Source: Humulus lupulus (lineage: Eukaryota; Streptophyta; Magnoliopsida; Rosales; Cannabaceae). Taken from it: a DNA stretch of 64,000 nucleotides. The DNA lies in the NCBI RefSeq assembly GCF_963169125.1, contig NC_084794.1, positions 72,141,665 to 72,205,664 of the forward strand. Reading direction: 5' to 3'. The notes beneath the pieces are model-generated. The model had not been told where the DNA came from. It saw only the letters and a list, made by a program, of their open reading frames with translations, and ran no database searches. The position numbers and the translations under genes were made by a program. Positions 1-13,900 of this stretch are shown here, one piece after another; positions within the stretch are counted from its first letter, which is position 1, and every line of letters starts with the position of its first letter.

Positions 1-2124
1 ACTCAACATGTGCATGAGCAGAAAATACAAATTTTCAGATATTTATCTAGCATGTCCAATAGTAATAACCTACTCACACGGCCATTCAGTTACAAACAAA
101 TGGTCATCGAACCAATTTGGGGCCACTGCCCTGAATAGTTAACCATAGAGTCAACCCTAGTGTCTATGCCCTAGCTATGTAACCATAGAGTCACCTGGGA
201 CCCTCGCCCTTAGCTCTGAGTAACTAGCCATAGATCTAGCCCAACACCTTTGGTTTTCCAATGAACATAGGGTCGGCTAACATAATAGTACGTTGCTATT
301 TTAGGCCTAAGTCTTTCAAACAGCGCGCAGTGCACTTTTGCCGTCCTTGACTAATAAGTCAAGCCCTAACCAGGTATTCGAATATCAACACAGAAACATA
401 TATTGATAGACATACCTCAACAAGATAAACAAGCATACATATTAATCACATAACATCATCAGGTAACCGTAACCATAGTAATAATCACGCTTATTTAATG
501 GGGCCAAGCCCTAATCACACAAACCATGCGAAGAGTCATGAAATACTTAAGTATATATAGAATATTTAAGTATGTTTAATAAAAAAACGGAATGATAACT
601 TAATCATAATCATTCTCAGGGGCCCAAGCCCTATTCATAATTATTATTAACAGTCGGGCCAAGCCCTAATCACATATTAACACGTATCGGGTGCAATTTT
701 CTTACCTCAGGTCCAAGTATAGCATAAAATAAGAATGACCCTCAAGCACGAGCCCGGTTCTGAGCCCCTAGCATTAACCCAGTCACAGCCATAATATAGA
801 ATTCCATCAATAACGAGCTAATAAAGGCTTCCGGACCGAGTCCTAGCCTCTGGGGCCTCAATTTCCACTAAACCGAGTAGTAGAATCGATCCCGAGCCCT
901 AAGGAAAAGGTTCCTGTCATTAAAAACTCACCAAGGCCAAAACTGCCTAGGCGGGCCGCGATCTGCCCTTAAGGGTCACAATGTGCCCCTCGGGTCAGAG
1001 GCTCTCCACCTCTGTTAATGGAACACGAGCCGCAACCTGCCCCTTAAGGGTCGCAACGTACCACCCAGATATAGGCCTCCCTAGGCCTTAGGTTCGGTTG
1101 AGTCGCGGCCCCTCAAGAACAAAGCCGCGAATTGGCCCTGCGAACCTAGATTTTCTTCATTTTTCAACAGCCAAATACAACTAAAACTATCCCAATTTCA
1201 CCCCCAAACCATAATTCAATTATCACAACAGTTCTAACATCTTCCCAGCAACAAAGCAGAACTAAAACCTAGCTGCAAAACTCATCAAAATACAAAATTC
1301 AACTCTCGATCTATAAAGCTCAAGAACTCTTAAAGAACAACCAAAATAAACATAATAATCAATGGAAATCAAGGTCCAAAGCTTACCTCAACTATGATTT
1401 AAGTCTCCCTAGCAGTAGCTAATCCACTCCTAAGCTTAAGCCTTCAATCTTTACAAGTTTCACACAACAATTTCCCCTTAATTCACAAAGAATTTCCTTA
1501 GAAGAGTTGAGAGAAAATCAGAGAGAGGGAGAGAGAAAGGATAGAGTCAGATTGAGTGTGTGAGGTGTTTGAGTGTTCTGTTTTTGTTTTCCTTAAGGCT
1601 TAAGTGACTTAAGCTACTCCCGAGGCTCGAGGTACCAAAAACGTCCACAAGGGCAACATGGTCAAATTCCCCAGTATTCCTTCCTAAACTCACTAACTCC
1701 AAATATTTCCCCAATTATTCATCCCCATTACCCGATAAGCCAATTTAATGCCAAATACCTAAAATATCCCTTGACTCACCCCGAGTCGGGTATTGGGTCC
1801 CGTTGTGACTTTCCCGCTAACCTGCTCCCTAAGATCATCTCATGCCGAGTAACTCAAATAAACCCACATAATAATTTGGTCTCTCACATATATCACATAT
1901 ATACAATTATGCCCATAACGAGCCAAATTACGAAAGTTTCCATTCTAATAAGAAACGGGCCCACATGCATATTTAATATCCCTAAACATGCACAACTAGT
2001 TATATTATCATATAACACACGTAATCACAATCAAATATATCAAATAAACATATAATTCCATATATTTCCATCCCGACCCCCTAATCAAGACCCTAAGTCT
2101 TATTAGGTAATTTGGGACGTTACA
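1..2124 (-). mobile_element. Tekay-like gypsy LTR, right part (5' end of the LTR on the minus strand)
   Basis: The right edge ends ...GGGACGTTACA at 2124, so on the minus strand the LTR begins TGTAACGTCCC. The last 350 bases run parallel to the end of the solo LTR at 5213-7720: both have a stretch ending in CCCGTTGTGAC, then a GCCCATAACG or GCCCTAACGG block, then AAGNCC...TTA and GTTACA. The DNA right of 2124 has no polypurine tract, so this is either a 5' LTR or a solo LTR whose left end lies outside the window. It contains no coding sequence. The family call rests on similarity to the LTR at 39611-42056, which is attached to a recognisable gypsy pol. Confidence 0.75.
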
Positions 2125-5100
2125 ATCATTTTCTTCATTGCTGAGAAAAAACAATGGTTAAGTCCGCGAGTGCCCATGAAAAATGAGGAAAATGACATGT
2201 CATTCAAGGATAAATTTTTTTTAAAAAAACAGAAGTTAATTTTGGTGTGTGAGGGCGTGTGAATGGGTATTTTTGTCCGGCTTTTGTGACATTTTTCTCC
2301 ATTTTTCATTTTCCCACTCAATTGTGTAATTGTATTTTGGATTTGGTCAACTTAAATGAATAATTAGCAAGTAGTCACACAATTAAATGATATTATTTTC
2401 TAATAATTATCATCTCACAATTTTGCATTTTATGGTCATAATTATATTTTAAATATTTGAATTGAGGTCATGAAATGTATTTTGTAGTATTTGGAATTAT
2501 GTGAAAATATAATTATGTTCTTGAGACATTAATTGAGGACTTATGTGCTCACCTATCATGAGTTTAAGTGTGCAATTTTTCAATTATGATGATTGTGAGA
2601 TTAATACAATATTGAGTGTTTATGTGCCCACCTGTCATGAGTCTAAACATTTTAAGTTGTTAAGTGTGACATTATAATCTCTAATAAGACCCAATAATTA
2701 AGCAATATGTTGTACCTATTTACTTGTGCATAAGCCTTGTAACTATGTGAGGATTCATGATTATGAATGGATTATTGTTGGCATATATTGGTTTATTTAT
2801 AAAATTATTACCTATTTGATTTGTGTTCTCGGTAATAAATTCTTTGATATTGATGGATGCTTTGCTGGGCTTATTTAATTATTATTAGATTATAATTTAT
2901 GTTAAACATGAAATTGAGTGTTCTATGGATATCTATTTAGTGATTGTGATGATCGTTGATTAATTTCACATTTGTTCTAATCACAATTAATACTAAGATC
3001 CATATGTCTATTTAATAATTCTGTCGAGGATTTTATCATTTGGCAGGATGCTTGATGGTGAAAGAAACACATTAGATGTCATGAACCGCACAATCTTTTC
3101 TATACTATCAGTAGTGGATTAATGAATTTTGTTATGACATTTGTTGTTGTTCTTACCTGCTGTTGCAATCAATTTAATATTGATTTTAAATACGCAAGTG
3201 CACATAATCACACAGGTAATATAATGATAAGTAAATCGTCTCCACAGGGATTGCAAATTAAAAAAGTAAGCAAAACAATTACTAAACAATTTTATAAATT
3301 TAAAAATCAAGTGGGTTGTTTATAGGCTAAGCAAAATATTAAAATTAAAACGGAAATACTGAAAATAAAAACTGAACTGAACAAGAAAATTGAGAGAAAT
3401 ATATGGATTGCAAAATGAACTTAAATTATTGAATTCCCCTATATTATTCATCCTGAACAAATTGCGGACAAATTGCTGCAGCAATATTCTAGCAAAACTC
3501 CCAGGTTAACAAGAATTCATTTAAATACTCATAAAACTTTCTCAAATTTTATGACATTAATTCCTCTACCTAATTAAACATATTCCTATGCAAAATCATA
3601 TTTAAGAACGCAAATCAAAGTTTAATTCTCAAAAGTTACACAAGGCAAATAACATATCCCTATCTTACTTACTAACATAACCTAACCTAGATTATGACTT
3701 GTGTCATCCAAGTTTTTCTCATTGCATTTAATCTTTCCAGCATTAAACATAATTAAATAATTTGCCATTGTTGGCCAAAAAACAACAAGAAATTAATGTA
3801 AGCACACTTGAATGAACAAAGGAGATTTTACTAGAATAAAGTGCAAGAAATTTATAGACTATAACATAGGGTTCATCAACAATTCAAGCCACCTAAAAAT
3901 TAGTTCATGGCTGAGTTCATAAACATTAATCCACCATCAAAACATCCCATAATATTCAGATTTAGAATCCAACTAAGAAATTAATAAAATAAATTTTAGG
4001 AAAAGAAGAAAGAACAAATCCAAAATGATGCTTGAGCTTTCTTTGTTTGTCCTCCTTCTTACTTGTTGATATTATGAGTTTTTCTCCTTTCTTTTTCTGG
4101 TTTTCTTTTCCAAAAATGGCTGCTGCTTATCCTCTATGGCTGGAACCTCTTTTTTGTATATGTTAGATTTTTCTCCTCCTCTTTCCAAATGTACCATAAT
4201 GCCCCTTTTACACCCAAAGGCATGAAGTCCTCATTTCCTCTGAATTTTGTCCTTTTCTCCAACATGCTGAATAGTCTTTTTGCCCTTTCCACCTCAGCCA
4301 AAATGTCAGCTCACCCTTTGAATGCCACACGCACCATGTACCCCAAAATATGCCTGATCAAAATGCTTCAAGTTTGTTGCAGCAAACCTGAATATTCGGC
4401 CATCAACAACATAATTTCATCACAATAGATTAATATGTTAGCCCATTCCTTGGTGCAAATATTTATCCATGAAATCATTATCTTTAACCCAATAGCCATT
4501 AAAAACTAAAAAATAATTACATTTAATTAAGATAATGAAAACATCAAGGTTAGCTACAAAAACTAAAAATAAACTAACATCACCCATGATTATTTCACAA
4601 TTATAAGTTCAAAAGCACATGAAATAACTCTTTATTCAAGAGTTATCACCTACAAATGAGTCATATGTTTTGTTTGAATGACTCTAGCATGATAGGATCG
4701 TTTATGTTGATAGATCATTGAGAAAGGTAAGGAAACGAGATAATAGCATGATCCTTGGTTTCATATGCATAATGGTATTGCTCTTAGATATTTCCTTTAG
4801 CTTTAAGCAATCCTAAAATCTCTACCGTTTTGGTTATTGAGTGGGACAATAATTCATATGTTTTGACATATCGATCTCTCATTAGAAAAATGGACTAGGT
4901 CTCAGAATTGATAAATCTTGATGTCACAGTTGACATTTAAAAGATGTCAAAGTTACTCCATGATCAGTGGGAGTATTGAGATGGGTGTCATTTGGTTATG
5001 GTGAGGTATAAATGTTGGTCGATTCCGTTATGACAACTTTATCAGTATGAGATCACTTAGGATTTTCTCGAGATATTTGAAGTGAAATCCTTATGATTTT

Positions 5101-5207
5101 CGATAATGATGAGTTCATAGACTAGTGCAGTGGTTTTATACTTTTGAAATAGTTTTGGTGGAACTAGTGAGTCATTTGTTATGATTTCCTTATAATTGAG
5201 GTTCAAG
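2125..5207. other. AT-rich non-coding DNA between two Tekay-like LTRs
   Basis: I see no supportable gene here; the short open frames have no protein-like features. There is a degenerate direct repeat with cores at about 2539-2565 and 2618-2645 (TTATGTGCTCACC and TTATGTGCCCACC). A stretch at about 3190-3250 (CGCAAGTGCAC... to CCACAGGG) resembles, from memory, a recurring plant repeat I cannot name. A perfect 9-bp stem-loop lies at 4624-4646. Text near 4970 (CAGTGGGAGTATTGAG) looks like worn copia-type sequence, but no protein supports that. Confidence 0.6.
4624..4646. repeat. Perfect 9-bp stem-loop
   Basis: ATAACTCTT is followed by the 5-base loop TATTC and then AAGAGTTAT, an exact reverse complement. 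It lies near the right end of AT-rich DNA whose left end may be near 3120. A terminal hairpin would suit a Helitron, but I find no CTRR end after it, so the meaning is open. Confidence 0.7.
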
Positions 5208-5212
5208 ATAAG
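5208..5212. repeat. Left target site duplication of the solo LTR (ATAAG)
   Basis: ATAAG directly precedes TGTAACGCCC at 5213 and is repeated at 7721-7725 directly after ...GGTCGTTACA. Five bases is the normal TSD length for gypsy elements. Confidence 0.9.
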
Positions 5213-7720
5213 TGTAACGCCCTGGATAACCAAGACCGTTACACTGTGTGTTTGAAATAGTGCAAGACTTGCTAATCAAGTCATTTAAATCAAAATGTGT
5301 ATCTAACGACACAAACAGATTAGGTTAAAAAGAATTTTGGTTATAAACGATTAAATTTTATTAAAATACATTTTTGGTACATGGGATCCCAAATCAAGGT
5401 TTAAATATCGTAAATACAAAATTCTCAATAACAAATAAATAACCAAGCCACTCTAATGGAAAAATATATGTTTTAGGTTCCCGTCCCTGTACAATTCCTT
5501 GACCGTGGTGGCCGAGCAGCTGACAATGTACATCTCGCCCCCAGAGCTCTCCAACCCATGGTCAACTTTCCTTACCTGCACCATGTAGCACCCGTGAGCC
5601 GAGGCCCAGCAAGAAAAAATAATATCATAACATAACAATATTAGCAGCTAAACAGTTCGTAGAGCATAATCTAATAATTACAAAGCATTAATCAGTTACC
5701 AGCAATCCATAAAATACATTCAAGATAGCACACTGGTCAATAACCAATAATTCAGCTCTAGATACTCATCAAGTCATACACAATAATCAACAATAGAACA
5801 TATGTAAGCAATAACTAGGGTTAATGCCCGCAAGCTGCACCCTCTATTTAATTCACTGTCTTTGGCTCGCTTAGGCAAAGCCCAGTGACATATTCACTGA
5901 CTCCGGCCAGCTTAACCGAGCTCAGTGACTAATAAGCTGTCCTCGGATACCAGTGTCCAAGCCGCGCCATGTGTGCAAGTATTGATTTTGGTACCCTTAG
6001 GCATTTTATCACATGTCTCAGTGGCATAATACCACCTCATGACATTCATACGATTATAGGGAACTCTTAGTCCCAACATATTCACATGGTTTATCACAAT
6101 CACATAACAACACATACAAATATAGGGAACACTTAGTCCCATCTTATCCACCTACATAGGTGCAGTTTTCTTACCTTAATTCCAAGTGCTTTAATTAGAA
6201 AGGACGACCCCCGAGCACGATCCACTTCCCGAGCCCTAGCTTATCACCTAGTCACAACCAAGGTAATGGATTCCATTAATATTCAAATATAGGTTTTCGG
6301 GTACAAAACTAGCTTCCGGGAAATCGAATTCCACCAAGCACGGTGGTGAAATCAATCCCAAGCACTTTAGGTTAGATTCCCGTGATTAAAAACCCCAAAT
6401 GTTCAAGTATACATCTAAGGGTTGAGGCCCTTGAAGCCTAGCCGCGGCCCTGCCCTAAAACATAACCTAAGCCCTCCCTGGAAGAAGACACGCGCCGCGA
6501 CCCTTGCTTTGGGCGCCGCGGCACTCACCCCTGGCCGAGCCCTCCTGGCTCATCTTCATCCTAGGGCCGCAACGCTCTAGATTAGAGCCACGACCCTTCC
6601 TTTTGTGCCCAAAATTTCCACCATTTCCAACCTCTAAACCTTACCCAAAATCATCCCAAAGCTCCCTATTTAATATCAATCATTCCCAACACTTTTAAGA
6701 TAACTTTAACAGCATAATTCAACAGATTAGCCAACCTAAAACTTATTAAAATCCATGTTTCAATTTCTGAAACTCAAGAACTTCAAACACTAAAATCAAC
6801 CAAACAAAACTCAAATTTAAGCTTCTAAATCATGAATTAAAGTTTACCTCCTCAGCTGAACCCCTTCTCTAAGCAGAATCCTAGTTAATTCCCAAGTTTA
6901 TCAGCTTCAATTTAAACTTAAACATCAACAACACAATCATCTTACTACTCAGCCAAAAGCTCAAAGTTTCCAACTTCAAAACACAGTTTAATTCTCACCT
7001 TGGCTTTGATTAAAGATTTCTTGGATAATCCTTGAACTGAGCTTCTAAATCCCCACTGAATTCTCAGCAATTTTCTAACTCAATCCACTTGGTTTTCTCT
7101 TTTTTCTTTCCTTGTGGTTTTGCCTAGTTTCCTTGAGAGAGAGAGAGAAAAGAGCTGAGAAGGAAGAAAAGGTCGGTTTATTTGTTTTCTACTGTTTTCT
7201 TAAGTCTAACCTTATCATTTAGGTCAAACCCGAGGCTAGGGTGCTGGAACTGTCCCCTAGGGCAAAACGGTAAAATTCCCTATATTCCCGCCTAGACTTC
7301 CTAACCTCAAATATATCTCCATATATTTATTTTCATAACCGGAAAGTCTAAATAACTACCCGATACCTAAAATACCCCTGACTTATCCAAAGTCAACTAT
7401 TAAGCCCCGTTGTGACTTTTCCCGCTATCGAGCCCTAGGATCGCCTCGTGCCGAAAGCTACAAACACACACATATATACATATATATATATCTACCTATC
7501 CACATAATAATGTGGTCTCAACAATTTATCACACACAATCACGTTTATGCCCTAACGGGCCAAAATTACAATTATGCCCTTACCAGCCAAACAGGGCCCG
7601 CATGCTTATCCAATACCTATATTCATGCATTCTTACCATTAATTCTCTTAACCTCCAATTATGCCTTCCGGGAAACTAATCAAGGCCCTTAAGCCTCGTT
7701 ATTAATTTTGGGTCGTTACA
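5213..7720 (-). mobile_element. Solo LTR of a Tekay-like gypsy element
   Basis: This 2,508-bp unit starts TG and ends CA (TGTAACGCCC ... GGGTCGTTACA) and is flanked by the exact 5-bp duplication ATAAG. Reverse-complemented, it matches the 3' LTR at 39611-42056 in many blocks. Shared blocks are the first bases TGTAACGACCCAAAAT, the AAGGCTTAAGGGCC block, the GCTGGGCCTYGGCTCAC block and the end GGGCGTTACA. No primer-binding site, polypurine tract or coding sequence adjoins either end. A single LTR with an intact TSD is the classic product of recombination between the two LTRs of a full element. Confidence 0.93.
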
Positions 7721-7725
7721 ATAAG
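7721..7725. repeat. Right target site duplication of the solo LTR (ATAAG)
   Basis: Exact repeat of 5208-5212, directly after the terminal CA of the LTR. Confidence 0.9.
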
Positions 7726-10700
7726 GAATAGATCTTAAGTGGACTTTTTTTTTTTTTTTATATATGAAACGACCCTATATGTGATGATAAATATGAGATT
7801 CTCACTATTTATGTCAATTGTGTCAATCATGTTAATTGTGGATGTCCATAAACACGATGAATCCAAAATTAAATGGGATAATGCATGTGTACTCAATAAC
7901 ATGTTGTTGTTGCTACTAAATTTGAGGATAGCTAAACTATATTTATACAACAATTTTTGTTTGATTAAAGTCAATGAAGAAAAACTTTTCTTATAGTGAC
8001 ATTGGTGACTAAGTATCAATTTTTGTATAAAAAATGGAAAGATTAGTGGAAGTTAGGCTTTGACTTATTTAAGATTAGTGCACATGCATATTATATTAAT
8101 ATGTTTGTACATAAAAAATTTATGATATATAATACCATGTATAATATTTGATAGATATCGAGTATTTATTGCTCTTTTGTTAAGATCTCTCTTTCATGGA
8201 TATCTTGAGCACAATTCTCAAAGTTTTGACTCATCAAATTTTAAAAGCTTCTAGTTTTAAAAAGCTTTAAAGTGGAAAACACCTAAAGCAATTAATTCAA
8301 ACATGCATAATGATATGCAGTCACTTCTTATATGTATTGTTTCGTGAAGTGACAAGTACAAAAGGAGATGTATATATAATATGAATTGTTGCACTACATG
8401 CATGTTGTTTTAATGTTTGTTATTATATTTGAATGTATCCCACACCAAAACACGTGTAATATACGTATCCTATCGGTAGGATGTTATACATAATTTATTT
8501 GATTACCTATTGGATAATGGAGATTAGCATGGTGTTTGTTGATTATATTGGCCCAAGTGGGAGAGATATTTGGAATTTTGTATGGACTAATATAATCACA
8601 AACATAATTCCATATTCACAACCATTTTAGGTGTTTTAATGAGACAATATATGTTAAGCCATTTGCAATGACTCTCAAAAGTTTGAGATTAAATGATTAG
8701 TATCGTTTTATTCACAATAGCCTCATATAGGTATTTGATTTTATGGCTATTTTTAAGAGTTTTAGTTCTATGAGGCAAAATAGATCTTGTTCTTTCGGCA
8801 ATCTCAATCTCAAATTTTAATCATGAATTAGAAGATGATTATCTCAATGGTTATCTTCGAGAGTACTAAGTTTCATATAATTGTCTCTTTTATCCACTAT
8901 TGATGATACATAAATAAATTTGTCCAAGTTGGAGTATTATGTTGGCATTAGTCAGGGGTCAAAAGATTATTTAGGAAAAATTGGATTTATCCTCTGTTTT
9001 GATTTTACTGTTAGTGATGTTGACCCTATGTTTGGCTAGAATATGATGAGAAACTCCATATGTGAACAAGCAAAGATAAATGGTCGAAACAGTTTTAAAG
9101 ATTCAATTTCCAAGCATGAAATAAGTTTGATGACATATACCTCTAAATTGTTAATTGAGAGCCATTAGTAGTTCTTAATCCTTATTGGGCAGATGATATA
9201 ATAATATCACGATTTCCAAGCTATGTTTAAGCTTGAAAGTTTAGGCTTAATTACATGGTAATTGTGAGTTTTTATTCTGATGAAAGTTCATGTTAAGAAA
9301 ATACCGTTTGAGGAACAAATTAAGGTGAATTAAAGTCTATAGTTAGTCATTATACTGATAGAATGGACTTGTTCAATTTGCAGTATTATTGGATGGTAAA
9401 ACGACGACTTGGAAATCAATGTTCAAAGATGTAAGAACCAAATTCTTATTTAAGAATATCATATGGCTCAATTAAGCGTTGATATGGTGGCCGACAAAGA
9501 CACCTAAGTTCAATGGATTAAATTCATTTTGTGGAACGCATCAAGACAATCTCTAATGTAATTCTCAAAATGGTCAATTCAAAATATTATCGTTAGTCAA
9601 TATTATTTGATAGATCAATGGAGGTAATGATATGTTTATGTCCTAATAAGATATAGTGCATTGCTCTTTTTTTTTATGATGTTGATCTATACCAGAGACA
9701 AATGAATTGTTATTTGATAATCTTTGCCAAATGAAGAATCTTTGAGAAACCTCACATATTCTAAGTATTTAGATTCTTCATGATGAGATCGACGACAGGC
9801 TGAATTGTCTCATAGTTTGCGTTGACTAACTTTTGTTGAGATTAATGTTTCGATTTCATTGAGAATTTTAGAATAGTCTAAAATATGATGTATCATAAAA
9901 GGCCTAAAGTCCATAAATATATTGACAAATAACAAGATATCAAATTTGAGATTGTCTCATGCATGCTTATTTAAGGCAGCCTCATGTTTACTCAAGTATG
10001 CGCACTCGTCTTTCGATAATTTTTGTAAGGATGCTGGGTAAGTGCTTAAGTTGTTAGTAATCGACAAACCAACATCATGATATACAATAGTTAGTTTTAA
10101 TGATATCGATTGAATAAACTACATGAATGATAAAGTCCATTTCTAAGCATTCATAATGGTAGGACTATCTACTTTGTGATTAAGTGTCATACGAACACCC
10201 ACATCATCCTCTCTCACACATGAAAGTATAATGGTAAGATAAGTTATTTTGTGGTCAGGTGCAGTATGGACACTTACAACTTCCTTGCTCATAGAGGTAG
10301 AGTGTATAGCGTGTTACGAGGACATTGATTATACAATATGACTGCGATATTTCGTTTCAGTATCATGAGTCACTAACTCTAGTGTGAATTTACTGTCCAT
10401 TATGTTGAATAAAATGTCACTATCATATCTTTCTCTCTAAACTTGGGGAGTTTTGTTACTCCATTAGTGTTGATGACGCTCCATTTGCGGTGAGAAAGTT
10501 GCAGAGTGCTCTATTAGCAAGTACTATTCATAGATACCCATTACTCATCTTGTTGTTTTTGGCTTCTCTTGGCAGGGTAGTATGCAGTCATGAATCACCT
10601 CATGAACAAATGTTGGAGGTAATTTTCTAACCGAAATTCCATTAAAGACATGCCTCAATATTCTATGAGTTTAGATATATTGTGATTGATGTTGATGAGT

Positions 10701-10927
10701 ATGATTAATATTTTCCGCTCATTCTTCTTTAATAAGTTTAACAAAATTAGCCCATAACATAAGATATCGATGATGGTAACGGTTTTATTATCCTATTCAC
10801 TATGCTAATTCTAAAACTTTAATTAATATATATATATAAATACATATATGTATAATTAAACACGCACATACACACACAAAAAGTCCTTATATATTGTTAT
10901 ACAAACTTACTAAGTATAACTTAAGAC
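7726..10927. other. AT-rich intergenic DNA upstream of the PQQ-like gene, with possible copia remnants
   Basis: No open frame here looks like a real protein. Two polypurine-tract-like stretches typical of copia 3' ends are visible: GGCCCAAGTGGGAGAGAT near 8553 and GTCCAAGTTGGAGTATTATG near 8923. A decayed copia element, possibly continuous with similar text near 4970 and split by the solo LTR, could explain much of the region. I found no coherent integrase or reverse transcriptase motif, so this stays a suggestion. The last 100 bases hold a TATA-rich stretch in front of the gene. Confidence 0.4.
10831..10842 (+). promoter_or_regulatory. Possible TATA box of the PQQ-like gene
   Basis: TATATATAAATA lies about 86 bases upstream of the ATG at 10928, a reasonable distance in a plant promoter. 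The surroundings are AT-rich, so the match may be chance. Confidence 0.4.
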
Positions 10928-13900
10928 ATGGATAATAACACTATTAACCTTTTCAATATTCTTTCTTGGTCGACGTTTTGTCTACTTATAACTATCCCTA
11001 CTGCTACTACAATTTCAGATGTAAGTTGTCTTATTTTATTTTCGTTCTTTTATACATAAATGATTTCTTATAAATTTTCATTGATCTAGGTGCTGCATCA
11101 TCAAGATTGGTTGAACCACGGAGGAGATTTGTACAACAGAAGATATGCAAACAAGGAGATAAAGATCAGTCCTGAAACTGCTTCGAAGCTAAGTTTGAAG
11201 TGGGAATTTTATGCAGGGAAAGATATCACTGTAACTCCTGCCGTTTTCAATGGAACCCTTTATTTTTCAAGCTGGAACGGTTACATATATGCTGCCAAAG
11301 CCAGTGATGGCTCTCTTATTTGGAAGAAAAACTTGGGGGAGTTGACAAGCCTTAACGCTACTGGTCTCATCATAAATGCCAATCGGACCGTCTCAAGATC
11401 GACTCCAACGATAGCCGGCGATCTTCTCATCGTCGGAATTTATGGGCCTGCGGTGGTTATTGCCGTCAAGAGGTCAACGGGCGAGCTTGTTTGGTCAACA
11501 CAGCTTAGTGCTAATGTTGCTGGCCTTGTTACCATGTCCGGAACTTATTACCAAGGGTAAGTATAATAAATTAGTAATCACACAGTTTTCTCTATTATTT
11601 TTTATTATATAATTTAACAATAATTTTACTCCAGTTAATACTTGTCACATATTTAGATTCTTCACTCGATTCAAAAAATTGGTTTATAATCATATAAAAA
11701 ATGGAAATAGCAAAACTTGTCTCTTGATTTATTGGTTGGATATAGAGTTAGTAAATTTAAAACATGTTTATTCCTTCTACAAAGAAGTGTTGAGAGATGT
11801 TTTTATCTGTTTTTTTTTTCCAGAAAAGTTGTCGTGCTAGACTAAATAAAATTTTCTATTGAATATGTATTATTGTATAGCTAGTTTTGAGATAAGGGCA
11901 CCTTTGTCAAAGTAATGACTTGGGTTGCCAATCCAATTAAGTCATATTTTTTAAATCCATAATAATGTAAACCACATATAGATATATCGATTTAATAAAG
12001 TAATATATGTTGACTTCTGAACTATATGAAGAGTGTATAGGAATTGATCGAATTAGTGATCAATTAATTAATACATTGTCAAAATTTTGGTACAAAATAA
12101 AAAAAAAATACACATTGTCAAAGTTTAAATGTGATTCGGTAACTATTATATAATATTAAAAGCCAAAGATAAATCACTTTTTTAACCTTTTATTATTAAT
12201 TAATTGCTTGAAAATTCCATAAACATCATTTTTTTAACCACATAGTCAGGACACTACTCTATATTTTGGGAAAATGCCACCGCTTGATTCAGAAAGATTT
12301 CTTTTATAATAAAGATATAAACGAATTCAAAATAGCAGAGTTAATAATTGAGGGCATTTTTGGTCAAGTTCCCAATTTTGGAATTAGAGGGGTTTTACAA
12401 TATATGTTAAAAAATATACCAATCTAATTTTGTAGCATCTCTTGAAAAAATCTAGTTTTTATTGTGTGTGAAGGACAAGGTGTATATAGTGGTATTTTTC
12501 CGTATATATATAAAAAATAAATGATGATAATCTATTCTCTTCGTTTTATTACAAATTCATAATATGATTGACGCTGCAATAATAATCACCAAGTCAAGCA
12601 TTAAAAAATATTATATTAATTAGTTATTGTAGAAACTAATCAACATGAAATTTATCATATAAATATTATGAGCAAAACTGCAATAGTGCATACTTTTATG
12701 CTGGTGATGTATATATTTTTACATTGGTTTACATGACAGTGTTTATTGTAGTTTTTACATGTTTTTTAGAAATTTTAAATAATTTAGATTATCGAAATAA
12801 GTTTCCAAACTTTTAGTACCATTATGCACACAATCATTATGTTTAGACTCTATTTTGGACACTTTAAATGAGTTAGAGAATTTCACAAAAATGTATAAGA
12901 TGAGTTTCATTGTGACTAACTTATCCAAGTGTGTAAAAATATATAATTCACCGAGATAGTGGATAAAAATGTACATTATATATTTTCCCTAAATGTCATG
13001 TTGGTAACAATTATAATGCAGTAATGCACCCATATATATACTCCATTGACATGCATTAGTTAAATTTATTCTTATACATAGGAGCTTCTACGTAGGGACA
13101 TCATCCCTAGAGGAGGGCCTCAGTGTGGAACAGTGTTGCACATTCCGTGGCAGCTTCTTCAAGCTAAACGCCACAAACGGTGCCGTTTTATGGGAAACCT
13201 TCATGCTGCCAGACAATGGTGGAAAGACCGGAGAATACGCTGGAGCAGCCATATGGGGAAGCAGCCCTTCTATTGACAAAGTCAGAAACCATGTCTACAT
13301 AGCCACAGGCAACTTATACTCGGCTCCCTTGCGCATACAACAATGCCAAGAGCAACAAAACAATCAAACTACACCTACCTCTAATACTGACAAGTGTATT
13401 GAGCCTGAGAACCACTCTAACTCAATCATGGCCCTTGATTTGGACTCCGGAAAGATCAAGTGGTACCGTCAGCTTGGAGGCTATGATGTTTGGTTCTTCG
13501 CATGTAATAACCTCTCTACTCCTAATTGTCCCCCGGGACCTAATCCGGATGCTGACTTTTCTGAGGCCCCAATGATGCTGACCATTAATGATGTTAATCA
13601 AACCAAGCGAGATATTGTGGTTGCTGTGCAGAAGAGTGGCTTTGCTTGGGCTCATGATCGTGATAATGGTGACCTCGTATGGTTTACGGTAAGTAGTAAT
13701 ATATATAAATATATATTTTTTTATGGAAATATATAAATATATATTTATTAGTTTTGACAAATGACAATTTCATATTATACTTAGAAACTACCCATGATAT
13801 AAGACTCATTTGATGATGTTTTAGTATAGTATATGACTCAAATCTCATTGAGATCTCCATGTAAGACTTTTGAATATTATTTCATATTTATTGATGAATA

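Noticed and set aside
1..2124. rRNA or gene-rich region suggested by GC-richer text at 900-1130
   Set aside because: The GC patch is part of the Tekay-like LTR, matched by a similar patch in the solo LTR at 6420-6600.
3119..4646. Helitron
   Set aside because: A terminal-type hairpin is present at 4624-4646, but there is no CTRR end after it, no TC start that I can place and no Rep/helicase.
13422..13760. Minus-strand ORF of 112 residues across the PQQ-like gene
   Set aside because: Antisense shadow of exon 3, running into intron AT repeats.
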